This document shows, piece by piece, positions 41,998 through 50,222 of a stretch of DNA of 64,000 nucleotides (within the stretch, counting starts at the first letter, position 1; each line of letters opens with the position of its first letter). Origin of the DNA: Aquibaculum sediminis (GTDB lineage Bacteria; Pseudomonadota; Alphaproteobacteria; Kiloniellales; DSM-21159); assembly GCF_040712085.1 (NCBI RefSeq), contig NZ_JBFCVK010000007.1, forward strand, positions 124,001-188,000. Reading direction: 5' to 3'. The translations under genes and the position numbers were made by a program. The notes beneath the pieces were generated by a model that saw only the letters and a list, made by a program, of their open reading frames with translations, searched no databases and was not told the DNA's origin.

Positions 41998-42954
41998 TCA
42001 GCCTGCAGCGGCGAGCTTGGCCTCACGCGCGGCGCGCAGGCGCTCGAAATCCTCGCCGGCGTGATAGGAACTGCGCGTGAGCGGCGAGGCGGACACCATG
42101 AGGAAGCCCTTGCCATAGGCGCGGCGCTCATACTCCTTGAACTCATCCGGCGTGATGAAGCGGTCGATCGCGTGATGCTTGGCCGTGGGCTGCAGGTACT
42201 GGCCGATGGTCATGAAGTCCACATCGGCCGAGCGCAGATCGTCCATGAGCTGCAGCACTTCCTCGCGGCTTTCACCCAGCCCGACCATGATGCCCGACTT
42301 GGTGAAGATCGAGGGATCCATCTCCTTCACCCGGTCCAGCAGGCGCAACGAGGCAAAGTAGCGCGCCCCGGGCCGCACCGTGGGATAGAGCCGCGGCACG
42401 GTTTCCAGATTGTGGTTGAAGACGTCGGGCCGCGCCGCGACCACCACCTCAAGCGCGCCGTCCTTGCGCAGGAAGTCGGGGGTCAGGATCTCGATGGTCG
42501 TGGCCGGCGAGGCTTCGCGGATCGCCCGGATGGTCTGGGCGAAATGCTCGGCGCCGCCGTCTGCCAGGTCGTCGCGGTCCACCGAGGTGACCACCACGTG
42601 CTCCAGCGCCAGCTTGCGCACCGCCTGGCCGACGTTGGTCGGCTCGAAGGGGTCCAGCGCATTGGGCCGGCCGGTGGAGATGTTGCAGAAGCTGCAGGCC
42701 CGGGTGCAGATCTCGCCCATGATCATCATGGTGGCGTGCTTCTTGGCCCAGCACTCCCCGATATTCGGGCAGGCGGCCTCCTCGCAGACCGTGGCCAGCT
42801 TATGCTCGCGCACGATCTCCCGGGTCTCGTTGTAGGCGCGGGAAACCGGCGCCTTGACGCGCAGCCACTCGGGCTTGCGGCGCTGCACGGGATTGTCCGG
42901 CTTGTGCGCCTTTTCGGGATGACGCAGCCGGGGCTTTGCTTCGATATCTGCCAT
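41998..42954 (-). CDS. lipA: Lipoyl synthase
   Basis: 318 aa from the ATG at 42954 (MADIEAKPRL). The auxiliary [4Fe-4S] cluster cysteines lie in CEEAACPNIGEC, and the radical SAM CxxxCxxC in CTRACSFCNI. VTSVDRDDLADGGAEHFA, TPDFL and FNHNLETVPRLYPTVRPGA are diagnostic. It inserts two sulfurs into the octanoyl group on E2 and other lipoyl domains. It follows lpd by four bases, so lipoate synthesis is co-expressed with the enzyme that needs it. Confidence 0.97.
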   Translation of the reverse strand: MADIEAKPRLRHPEKAHKPDNPVQRRKPEWLRVKAPVSRAYNETREIVREHKLATVCEEAACPNIGECWAKKHATMMIMGEICTRACSFCNISTGRPNALDPFEPTNVGQAVRKLALEHVVVTSVDRDDLADGGAEHFAQTIRAIREASPATTIEILTPDFLRKDGALEVVVAARPDVFNHNLETVPRLYPTVRPGARYFASLRLLDRVKEMDPSIFTKSGIMVGLGESREEVLQLMDDLRSADVDFMTIGQYLQPTAKHHAIDRFITPDEFKEYERRAYGKGFLMVSASPLTRSSYHAGEDFERLRAAREAKLAAAG

Positions 42955-42958
42955 GGCT

Positions 42959-44359
42959 CTAGAAGTGGATGGCCCGCCCGTAGGCGTCAAGCACGCTCTC
43001 ATGCATCATTTCCGAGAGCGTGGGGTGCGGGAAGACGCTGTGCATCAATTCAGCCTCGGTCGTCTCCAGGTTCATGGCAACCACATAGCCCTGGATCAGC
43101 TCCGTCACCTCGGCGCCCACCATGTGCGCGCCCAGGAGCTGGCCGGTCTTGGCATCGAAGATGGTCTTGACCAGCCCGTCCGCATCGCCAAGCGCAATGG
43201 CCTTGCCGTTGCCGATGAAGGGGAAGCGTCCGACCTTGACCTCGCGGCCGGCCTCCTTGGCCTGCTTCTCGGTCATGCCCACCGAGGCGACCTGCGGATG
43301 GCAGTAGGTGCAGCCGGGGATCAGGTTCTTGTCGAGCGGATGCACTTCCTTGCCGGCGATGGCTTCGACGCAGACCACGCCCTCGTGGCTCGCCTTGTGC
43401 GCCAGCATCGGCGCGCCGGCCACGTCACCGATGGCATAGACGCCCGGCTCGGCGGTGCGTCCCAGGCCGTCGGCCACGATGATGCCGCGCTCCACCTTCA
43501 CCTTGGTGCTTTCCAGGTTCAGGCCTTCCACATTGCCGACCACGCCGACGGCGGAGATCACCTTCTCCACCTCGATGGTCTGGCTCTTGCCCTTCTCGGC
43601 CTCCACCGTGCAAGTGACCTTGTTCTTGCCCTTGTCGAGCTTGGTCACCTTGGCGGAGGTCAGGATCTTGATGCCCTGCTTTTCCAGGCGCTTGCGGGCG
43701 TGGGCCGCGATCTCCTCGTCCTCCACCGGCAGGATCTGCGGCAGCACCTCGACCACCGTCACCTCGGCGCCCAGGCTGCGGTAGAAGCTGGCGAACTCTA
43801 TGCCGATGGCCCCGGACCCCACCACCAGCAGGGATTTGGGCATGCTTTCGGGCACCATGGCCTCGAAGTATGTCCAGACCTGCTTCTTGTCCGGCTCCAG
43901 GCCGGGCAACTCGCGAGGGCGTGCGCCGGTGGCCAGCACGATGTGCTTGGCCTGATAGCCGGCCTCCTTGCCGTCCTTGCCCTTCACCTTGATCTTGCCC
44001 GCCCCGTCGAGACGGCCCTCGCCTTCGATCACTGCGACCTTGTTCTTCTTGAGCAGGTGGCCGACGCCCGCGTTGAGCTGCTTGGAGACGTTACGCGAGC
44101 GCTTCACCACCTTGGCGATGTCGAAGCCAACCTTCTCGGCCGAGAGGCCGAAATCGCCTGCGTGCTGCATGTGGGTGTAGACTTCGGCACTGCGCAGCAA
44201 TGCCTTGGTCGGGATGCAGCCCCAGTTGAGGCAGATGCCCCCCAGGTGCTCGCGCTCCACCACCGCGGCCTTCATGCCGAGTTGTGCGGCACGGATCGCG
44301 GCCACGTAGCCGCCGGGGCCGCTGCCGATCACCACCAGGTCGAAACTTGTGTCTGCCAT
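42959..44359 (-). CDS. lpdA: Dihydrolipoyl dehydrogenase (E3 of pyruvate dehydrogenase)
   Basis: 466 aa. FAD motif VVIGSGPGGYVAAIRAAQLG, redox disulfide GGICLNWGCIPTKALL, NAD motif VVGSGAIGIEFASFYRSLGAEV, and the second FAD contact GVYAIGDVAGAPMLAHKASHEG. The C-terminal dimer interface has the catalytic His-Glu pair in HPHPTLSE. It reoxidises dihydrolipoamide and makes NADH. It lies 18 bases downstream of pdhC; there is no lipoyl domain at its N-terminus. Confidence 0.96.
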   Translation of the reverse strand: MADTSFDLVVIGSGPGGYVAAIRAAQLGMKAAVVEREHLGGICLNWGCIPTKALLRSAEVYTHMQHAGDFGLSAEKVGFDIAKVVKRSRNVSKQLNAGVGHLLKKNKVAVIEGEGRLDGAGKIKVKGKDGKEAGYQAKHIVLATGARPRELPGLEPDKKQVWTYFEAMVPESMPKSLLVVGSGAIGIEFASFYRSLGAEVTVVEVLPQILPVEDEEIAAHARKRLEKQGIKILTSAKVTKLDKGKNKVTCTVEAEKGKSQTIEVEKVISAVGVVGNVEGLNLESTKVKVERGIIVADGLGRTAEPGVYAIGDVAGAPMLAHKASHEGVVCVEAIAGKEVHPLDKNLIPGCTYCHPQVASVGMTEKQAKEAGREVKVGRFPFIGNGKAIALGDADGLVKTIFDAKTGQLLGAHMVGAEVTELIQGYVVAMNLETTEAELMHSVFPHPTLSEMMHESVLDAYGRAIHF

Positions 44360-44377
44360 CGTCGACTCCCCTCGCGC

Positions 44378-45760
44378 TCAGAGCAGCATGCTGAGCGGAT
44401 CTTCGATCAGCTTCTTGAAGGCGGCGAGGAACTCCGCGCCCACCGCACCGTCGACCACGCGATGGTCGACCGAGAGCGTGCAGCTCATCACCGTGGCGAT
44501 GGCCAGCGCGCCCTCCTTGACCACGGCGCGCTGCTCGCCGGCGCCGATGGCCAGGATGCAGCCCTGCGGCGGATTGATGATGGCGTCGAACTGCTTAACC
44601 CCGAACATGCCCAGGTTCGACACCGAGAAGGTGCCGCCCTGATACTCTTCGGGCTTCAGCTTGTTCTCGCGCGCCCGGCCGGCCAGGTCCTTCATCTCAC
44701 GGGCGATGGTGGCCAGCCCTTTGCCCTCCGCCTGCTTGACGATGGGGGTGATCAAGCCGTTCGGCGTCGCCACGGCCACCGAGATGTCCGCATGCTCGTA
44801 GAACAGCATGCCGCCTTCGTCATAGGAGGCATTGGCCGCCGGCACCTGCTTCAGGGCCAGCGCCGCCGCGCGGATGACGAAATCGTTGACCGAGATCTTG
44901 GTCTCGCCATCGGTGCGCTCATTGAGCTGCTTGCGCGTGGCCAGCAGCGTGTCGAGCTCGCAGTCGACCGTCAGGTAGAAGTGCGGCACCTGCTGCTTGG
45001 ACTCGCTGAGCCGCTTGGCGATGGTGCGGCGCATGCCGCTGAGCGGCTCCTGGGTGTGAGCCATGCCCAGCATGTCGGCCAGCTGCTTGGCACCGGGGCC
45101 GGCAGGAGTTGGCGCGGCCGGGGCAGCCGCTGCCTGCGGTGCGCTGGGTGCAGCGGCGGCTTCCGGCTGCTTCTCGCCCCCGGAAAGCGCTGCATCGATG
45201 TCGGCCTTGACGATCCGCCCCTTGGGGCCGCTGCCTTTCAGGCTCGCCAGGTCGAGACCGGCCTGTTCGGCCATGCGCCGTGCCAGCGGGCTGGCGAAGA
45301 TGCGCTCGCCGTCCGCGCCCTTGGGCGCCGGCGGGGCCGCGGGCTGGGAGGCCGGCTGGGCCGCGCCACTCTTCTCGGCCGCGGCCGCCTTCTCGTCGGA
45401 AGAAGCGCTCTCCTGCGCCTCTCCAGAGTCCTTCGGTGCGGGCTTCTCGTTCGATGCGTCGGACTTGGCCTCTGGCTGCTTCTTACCGCCCGCCGACTTG
45501 AGGGCGCTCTCGTCCTCGCCTTCCTCCAGCAGGACGGCGATGGCCTGGTTCACAGGCACGCCCTCCGTGCCTTCCTCCACCAGGATCTTGCCCAGGCGGC
45601 CCTCGTCGACCGCCTCGACCTCCATGGTCGCCTTGTCGGTCTCGATCTCGGCGATGATGTCACCGGCCGCGACCTCGTCACCTTCCTGCTTGTGCCACTT
45701 CGCCAACTTGCCCTCCGTCATTGTGGGCGAAAGCGCGGGCATCAGCACCTCAATCGTCAT
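44378..45760 (-). CDS. pdhC: Pyruvate dehydrogenase E2 (dihydrolipoamide acetyltransferase)
   Basis: 460 aa. One N-terminal lipoyl domain with the lipoylated lysine in ETDKATMEVEAV. An Ala/Pro/Ser/Glu-rich linker (~85-140), a peripheral-subunit-binding domain (FASPLARRMAEQAGLDLASLKGSGPKGRIVKADI), a second Ala/Pro linker, and the catalytic domain follow. The catalytic domain has LSGMRRTIAKRLSESKQQVPHFYLTVD and the active-site SVDHRVVDGAVG (DHRxxDG). It transfers the acetyl group to CoA and forms the core of the complex. Between pdhB (18 bases upstream) and lpd. Confidence 0.96.
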   Translation of the reverse strand: MTIEVLMPALSPTMTEGKLAKWHKQEGDEVAAGDIIAEIETDKATMEVEAVDEGRLGKILVEEGTEGVPVNQAIAVLLEEGEDESALKSAGGKKQPEAKSDASNEKPAPKDSGEAQESASSDEKAAAAEKSGAAQPASQPAAPPAPKGADGERIFASPLARRMAEQAGLDLASLKGSGPKGRIVKADIDAALSGGEKQPEAAAAPSAPQAAAAPAAPTPAGPGAKQLADMLGMAHTQEPLSGMRRTIAKRLSESKQQVPHFYLTVDCELDTLLATRKQLNERTDGETKISVNDFVIRAAALALKQVPAANASYDEGGMLFYEHADISVAVATPNGLITPIVKQAEGKGLATIAREMKDLAGRARENKLKPEEYQGGTFSVSNLGMFGVKQFDAIINPPQGCILAIGAGEQRAVVKEGALAIATVMSCTLSVDHRVVDGAVGAEFLAAFKKLIEDPLSMLL

Positions 45761-45778
45761 GGTCTTGGTTCCCCGAAT

Positions 45779-47164
45779 TCAGCGGTAGCAGACCGCGCGC
45801 GCGGCCTCGACAACGGCGTCGGACTGCGGCAAGGCGAGTTTCTCGAGATTGGCGGCATAGGGCAGCGGCACGTCGACACCTGTGACCCGGCGCAGTGGCG
45901 CATCCAGCCAGTCGAACGCAGCTTCCATCATCACCGCTGCGATTTCAGAACCGATGCCGGCCACGGGCCAGCCCTCTTCCACGGACACGATGCGGTTGGT
46001 CTTCTTGACCGATTCCACGACAGTGGCCGTATCCAGGGGCCGCAGGCTGCGCAGGTCGATCACCTCGGCCTCGATGCCCTCCTCGGCCAGCGCCTCGGCG
46101 GCCTCCAGGGCCTTCCCGACCATGATGGAGAAGGCGACGATGGTCACGTCGCTGCCCGAACGCACGACCTTGGCCTTGCCAATCGGCACCAGCCAGTCCT
46201 CGCTCTCCGGCACCTCAAAGGATTGGCCGTAGAGCATCTCGTTCTCGAGGAAGACCACGGGATTGGGGTCGCGGATGGCGGACTTCAGCAAGCCCTTCGC
46301 ATCGGCCGCCGACCAGGGCGACACCACCTTCAATCCCGGTACATGGGCATACCAACTGGCATAGCACTGCGAATGCTGGGCCGCGACACGCGAGGCGGCG
46401 CCGTTGGGGCCGCGGAAGACGATGGGGTTCTCGATCTGCCCACCGGACATATACAGCGTCTTGCCGGAAGAGTTGATGATCTGGTCCATGGCCTGCATGG
46501 CGAAGTTGAAGGTCATGAACTCGACCACGGGGCGCAGGCCGTACATGGCGGCGCCGGCCGCCAGGCCCGTGAAGCCATGCTCGGTGATCGGTGTGTCGAT
46601 GATCCGCTTCGCCCCGAACTCCTTGAGCAGGCCCTGGGTGACCTTGTAGGCGCCCTCGTATTCGGCGACCTCCTCGCCCATGACGAAGACCCGCTCGTCA
46701 CGGCGCAGCTCCTCGGCCATGGCATCGCGCAGGGCCTCGCGCACCGTCTGCTTCTTGGTGGGGCCGTCCCACTCGGGCTCCGGTTCCGGTGCGGCGGCAG
46801 CCGGCTCGGGCTTTTCGGCCGGTGCCTCGGACTTGGCCTCCGCGGGTGGCGCTTCGCTTTCCTGGGGCGCCGCCTTGGCACCCTCGCCCTTACCTGCGCC
46901 TTCCAGGGCTGAGCTGTCCTCGCCCTCTTCGAGCAGGAGCGCGATCACGCTGTTCACCGCGACAGCGTCCGTGCCTTCCGGAACCACGATCTTGCCCAGC
47001 GTGCCCTCCTCGACCGCCTCGACCTCCATGGTCGCCTTGTCGGTCTCGATCTCGGCGATCACGTCGCCGGCACTGATTTCATCACCTTCCTGTTTCATCC
47101 ACTTGGCCAGCTTTCCCTCGGTCATGGTGGGGGAAAGCGCCGGCATCAGGACTTCGATCGGCAT
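45779..47164 (-). CDS. pdhB: Pyruvate dehydrogenase E1 beta subunit with lipoyl domain
   Basis: 461 aa, longer than the ~330 of a bare E1 beta because an N-terminal lipoyl domain (MPIEVLMPALSPTMTEGKLAKW, lysine in ETDKATMEVEAV) and an Ala/Pro/Glu linker (~80-135) precede the catalytic part. The catalytic part begins VREALRDAMAEELRRDERVFVMGEEVAEYEGAYKVTQGLL. The lipoylated E1 beta is a known alphaproteobacterial feature. It pairs with PdhA to decarboxylate pyruvate with thiamine diphosphate. Its first ~80 residues are nearly the same as those of PdhC. Confidence 0.96.
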   Translation of the reverse strand: MPIEVLMPALSPTMTEGKLAKWMKQEGDEISAGDVIAEIETDKATMEVEAVEEGTLGKIVVPEGTDAVAVNSVIALLLEEGEDSSALEGAGKGEGAKAAPQESEAPPAEAKSEAPAEKPEPAAAAPEPEPEWDGPTKKQTVREALRDAMAEELRRDERVFVMGEEVAEYEGAYKVTQGLLKEFGAKRIIDTPITEHGFTGLAAGAAMYGLRPVVEFMTFNFAMQAMDQIINSSGKTLYMSGGQIENPIVFRGPNGAASRVAAQHSQCYASWYAHVPGLKVVSPWSAADAKGLLKSAIRDPNPVVFLENEMLYGQSFEVPESEDWLVPIGKAKVVRSGSDVTIVAFSIMVGKALEAAEALAEEGIEAEVIDLRSLRPLDTATVVESVKKTNRIVSVEEGWPVAGIGSEIAAVMMEAAFDWLDAPLRRVTGVDVPLPYAANLEKLALPQSDAVVEAARAVCYR

Positions 47165-47234
47165 TCCATCGCTCCGCGAATGGCGAGCGCGCTGAAGATC
47201 GCGCTCCGGTCAAGGGCGTGCAGCAGGCCGGCGG

Positions 47235-48410
47235 TCATTCCGCTGCCTGGGTCTCGATATAGACGTCGGTGTAGAGTTCGGAGGGATCCGGCTCCGGGCT
47301 GTTCTGAGCGAACTCGGCTGCTTCGCCCACGATCTCCTTCACCCGCTTGTCGATCTGCTTCAGCTCGTCCTCATCGGCTTTCTTGTGCTTCAGCAGCGTC
47401 TCGCGCAGGCGGTCGATGGGGTCGTGCTCGCTGCGCATCTTCTGCACTTCCTCGCGCGAGCGGTACTTGGCCGGATCGGACATGGAGTGACCGCGATAGC
47501 GGTAGGTCAGCATCTCCATCACGTAGGGACCCTTGCCGGCCTTGACGTGCTCGATCACCTCGCGGCCGGCCTCGCGCACGGCCAGCACATCCATACCATC
47601 GACCTGGACACCGGGGATGCCGTAAGCCTGACCGCGATTGTAGAGCTCTGTGGACTTCGCGGAGGAGCGCTCGATGGAGGTGCCCATGCCGTACTTGTTG
47701 TTCTCGATGACGTAGACCACCGGGAGCTTCCAGAGCGAGGCCATGTTGAAGGACTCATAGACCTGTCCCTGGTTCACGGCACCGTCGCCGAGATAGGTCA
47801 GGCAGAGGCCCGGCTCCTCGTTGTACTTCATGGCAAAGGCAATACCGCTACCGATCGGCACCTGTGCGCCCACGATGCCGTGCCCCCCAAAGAACTTGGT
47901 CGCGCGGCTGAACATGTGCATCGAGCCGCCCTTGCCCTTGGAGTAGCCGCCACGGCGCCCGGTGAGCTCGGTCATGACGCCCTTTGAATCCATGCCGGTC
48001 GCCAGCATGTGGCCATGGTCGCGGTAGCTGGTCACAACGGCGTCATTCTCATCGATGCAGGACTGCAGGCCGACCACGACGGCTTCCTGCCCGATGTAGA
48101 GGTGGCAGAAACCACCGATCAGGCCCATGCCGTACATCTGCCCCGCCTTCTCCTCGAAACGGCGGATCAGCAGCATATCCTCGTAAAGCTTGAGAAGGGT
48201 GTCCTGGTCCAGGCTCTTGGCCAGATCGGCCTGCCGGGCCGTGGCGCTCTTGCTCCCCTTGGCAGTCCCACTCTTGGCGGGCCCGCTTTTGCTCGCGGCC
48301 TTAGTCGCGGCGGCGCGGCTGGATTGGGACCGACTGCGCGCGTTTTGGCGGCTGGTTGAACTGCTGCTCTTGCGCGAGCTGCGGCTGCTCTGTCCGGTAC
48401 CTGTCGCCAT
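47235..48410 (-). CDS. pdhA: Pyruvate dehydrogenase E1 alpha subunit
   Basis: 391 aa from the ATG at 48410, which has GGGAGG just upstream. The ThDP-binding motif GDGAVNQGQVYESFNMASLWKLPVVYVIENN and the phosphorylation-loop-like YRYRGHSMSDPAKYRSREEV are canonical; FGGHGIVGAQVPIGSGIAFA also fits. Residues ~1-60 are an unusual Ser/Lys/Ala/Arg-rich low-complexity extension not found in the ~340-aa standard form. First catalytic gene of the pdh operon; the 70-base gap before pdhB carries no gene. Confidence 0.96.
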   Translation of the reverse strand: MATGTGQSSRSSRKSSSSTSRQNARSRSQSSRAAATKAASKSGPAKSGTAKGSKSATARQADLAKSLDQDTLLKLYEDMLLIRRFEEKAGQMYGMGLIGGFCHLYIGQEAVVVGLQSCIDENDAVVTSYRDHGHMLATGMDSKGVMTELTGRRGGYSKGKGGSMHMFSRATKFFGGHGIVGAQVPIGSGIAFAMKYNEEPGLCLTYLGDGAVNQGQVYESFNMASLWKLPVVYVIENNKYGMGTSIERSSAKSTELYNRGQAYGIPGVQVDGMDVLAVREAGREVIEHVKAGKGPYVMEMLTYRYRGHSMSDPAKYRSREEVQKMRSEHDPIDRLRETLLKHKKADEDELKQIDKRVKEIVGEAAEFAQNSPEPDPSELYTDVYIETQAAE

Positions 48411-48552
48411 GGGCGCCTCCCAAGGATGATGCGGCGGGCTTGGCGCGCCGCTTTCCAATCATGCTACGGGCAGCACGTTAGGAGGAAAAGATGTAATCCG
48501 CAAGCAAAGGCGTAACCATCTGAAACGGCACCATAAACCGTGTTTTAACTTG

Positions 48553-48885
48553 TTATTGGTTATTCAGATTCCGTTTGGGCAAATAAATTACAGCCTCGTC
48601 CTCCCTCAGGTAATTCAAGAGAAGACGCGCGCGCTCCTCGACCAAGTCTGGATCAAGGCTCTCCGGTCGCAAAAGCGATACCCGCCGCTCCCAGGTTTCA
48701 CGCTGATCGGCAACCTCCGCGGCCAGAGCCCTGGTCTGAGCCAGTTCCTCATTGAGCCGCTTATACGCCAGCAAACCCCGTTCGCCCTGCACAGAGTGAA
48801 AGGCGAAGTAGGCCACGGCCGCAATGGCAAGCGCCTGGGGCGCGACATGGCCCATGGTCTGACGAAGGTCGGCGAGCAGTCTCAT
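48553..48885 (-). CDS. FtsB/DivIC-family septum formation initiator
   Basis: 110 aa. One membrane segment (residues ~16-32, AVAYFAFHSV), then a coiled coil (KRLNEELAQTRALAAEVADQRETWERRVSLL). The C-terminal LDPDLVEERARLLLNYLREDEAVIYLP is the characteristic ending of the FtsB/DivIC family. It bridges FtsL and FtsQ at the division septum. Its place directly upstream of pdhA is the usual alphaproteobacterial arrangement (often preceded by eno, which is absent here). Confidence 0.88.
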   Translation of the reverse strand: MRLLADLRQTMGHVAPQALAIAAVAYFAFHSVQGERGLLAYKRLNEELAQTRALAAEVADQRETWERRVSLLRPESLDPDLVEERARLLLNYLREDEAVIYLPKRNLNNQ

Positions 48886-49033
48886 CCAGCCAGAGAATCA
48901 CGTCGCGACTCGGCCGTCAAAGGAAAAAGGGGCCGCCGATGGCGACGCCTGTCACAGCTGTGGGTCGGCCAACTAAAACCACCTTTTGAAATTTGAGAGC
49001 AGCTTGTGCCTCATTCTTCAGTTGCTACCCTAA

Positions 49034-49414
49034 TCACTCCCGGGGCAGCGCATAGATCTCAATGGTGCCACTCACGTCGATTTCGAGGACGTGGTTGACC
49101 AAGAGATCGTCCGGGTTCCCCAGAACCTCGAGGTGAGCGATCGCCGCGCGAATGAGAGCTTCAGCGGATCGGCGCCCCACGCATGGCAGCATAATCATGC
49201 CGGGGTGGATGTCGCTGCGTGCGGCAAGCACGCGAAAGTCCCGAGCATTTTCGGTTACGATGACGAGGTTCTCTTTAATGCAGCGATCAAGAACCCTGTG
49301 ATCAGAGTCTCCGAGACCGCCGTCGTTGCGTGGATGCACCACGAAGTGCTTGCCTTCCGCGAGCAGTTCCAGCGCGATCCTAGGGGAAAGGCATTCGTCG
49401 AGGAACAACCTCAT
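49034..49414 (-). CDS. DUF5615 PIN-like nuclease, putative toxin
   Basis: 126 aa. PIN-like acidic residues are visible: MRLFLDECLSPRIALEL (D near the N-terminus), GDSDHRVLDRCIKENLVIVTENARDF (middle Asp and the VTxNxxDF block). The alternating beta-alpha pattern fits DUF5615/Mut7-C-like nucleases. It overlaps the end of the DUF433-type gene by four bases, the typical antitoxin-first order. Role as an RNA-cleaving toxin is inferred from family and context. Confidence 0.75.
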   Translation of the reverse strand: MRLFLDECLSPRIALELLAEGKHFVVHPRNDGGLGDSDHRVLDRCIKENLVIVTENARDFRVLAARSDIHPGMIMLPCVGRRSAEALIRAAIAHLEVLGNPDDLLVNHVLEIDVSGTIEIYALPRE

Positions 49415-49992
49415 GCGCGCCAGGGCTTGCCCTTTACCGGCCGCCCGCGCGGCGGATGCGTACGCGCGTAGGTGATGGCCGCCTCGAATGCCGCGCGCGG
49501 GATATCGCCGTGCTCTTCGCAGAGGTCGTCAATGGAATCACCCCCCTCGATCCGGCCCAGGACGGATCGACACGTAATGCGCGTGCCCTTAACAACTGGC
49601 TCACCACCAAGGATATCTTCGCGCGATTCAAGGTAAGCGCCCTTGGCTAACAGGTAGCTGCGCGCCCGTGCCCATTCTACAGCGGCCAGGGTGCCGACCG
49701 CGAGGCGCACGCCGGGCATGGGTTCGAAGGTTCCGAGTTCATCGCCGAAGTCTGTGATGCAACGGAAGAGGCGCTTTTTCGTATTCAAGTCCATGTGCAA
49801 GCCTCTAACATGCTTGAGAACTGAGGCATAGGCCACAACCTGCACAGGTACATGCACTGTGCGCACCGCGCGCAAACTACCCCTGCTCACCGTCTTCCTG
49901 ACGACGCCTTCCTCGGTGGCTTTCTCAATACTGCGCGTCGATACGCCGGAGAGCTCTGCCGCTTCCTTTACTGTGAGATGTGAGGCAACCAT
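49411..49992 (-). CDS. DUF433-domain antitoxin-like protein
   Basis: 193 aa. The N-terminal helix-turn-helix (HLTVKEAAELSGVSTRSIEKATEEGVVRKTVSRGSLRA) is followed by a linker, then the C-terminal DUF433 domain (LESREDILGGEPVVKGTRITCRSVLGRIEGGDSIDDLCEEHGDIPRAAFEAAITYARTHPP). DUF433 proteins are recurrent partners of DUF5615/PIN toxins, here encoded immediately downstream with a four-base overlap. It is longer than the ~75-aa minimal DUF433 because of the N-terminal DNA-binding part, suggesting that it also represses its own operon. Confidence 0.78.
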   Translation of the reverse strand: MVASHLTVKEAAELSGVSTRSIEKATEEGVVRKTVSRGSLRAVRTVHVPVQVVAYASVLKHVRGLHMDLNTKKRLFRCITDFGDELGTFEPMPGVRLAVGTLAAVEWARARSYLLAKGAYLESREDILGGEPVVKGTRITCRSVLGRIEGGDSIDDLCEEHGDIPRAAFEAAITYARTHPPRGRPVKGKPWRA

Positions 49993-50149
49993 AAATCAAT
50001 GTCTCCCTTAGTAGGGAAACATTTAGTACGAGTGCCAAAGAGAATCAATGCGGCCCGCCCGGAGCACCATAGGCAACGAAGGGGCCCACGAGGGAGCTTT
50101 CCACAAACAGACAGAACGCGGACCGCTCGCTGGAGCTATCCTACAACGC

Positions 50150-50180
50150 GGAATGGCGTCGCCACCGGCGACGCCATTCC
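50150..50180 (-). terminator. Perfect 14-bp hairpin downstream of livM
   Basis: GGAATGGCGTCGCC, loop acc, GGCGACGCCATTCC: a perfect 14-bp stem with a three-base loop. It lies 42 bases beyond the livM stop on the minus strand and is probably the transcription end of the Liv operon. No U-run follows, so it may act as an mRNA-stabilising 3' hairpin instead. Confidence 0.6.
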
Positions 50181-50222
50181 AACAGCTTGAGCGGAGAGAG
50201 ACTCTCTCGATAGTTTGACGTC

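Noticed and set aside
42953..46912. Very long plus-strand open frame opposite lpd, pdhC and pdhB
   Set aside because: It is antisense to three certain genes; the His/Gly/Leu/Asp-rich composition is the usual mirror of GC-rich coding DNA and shows no domain.
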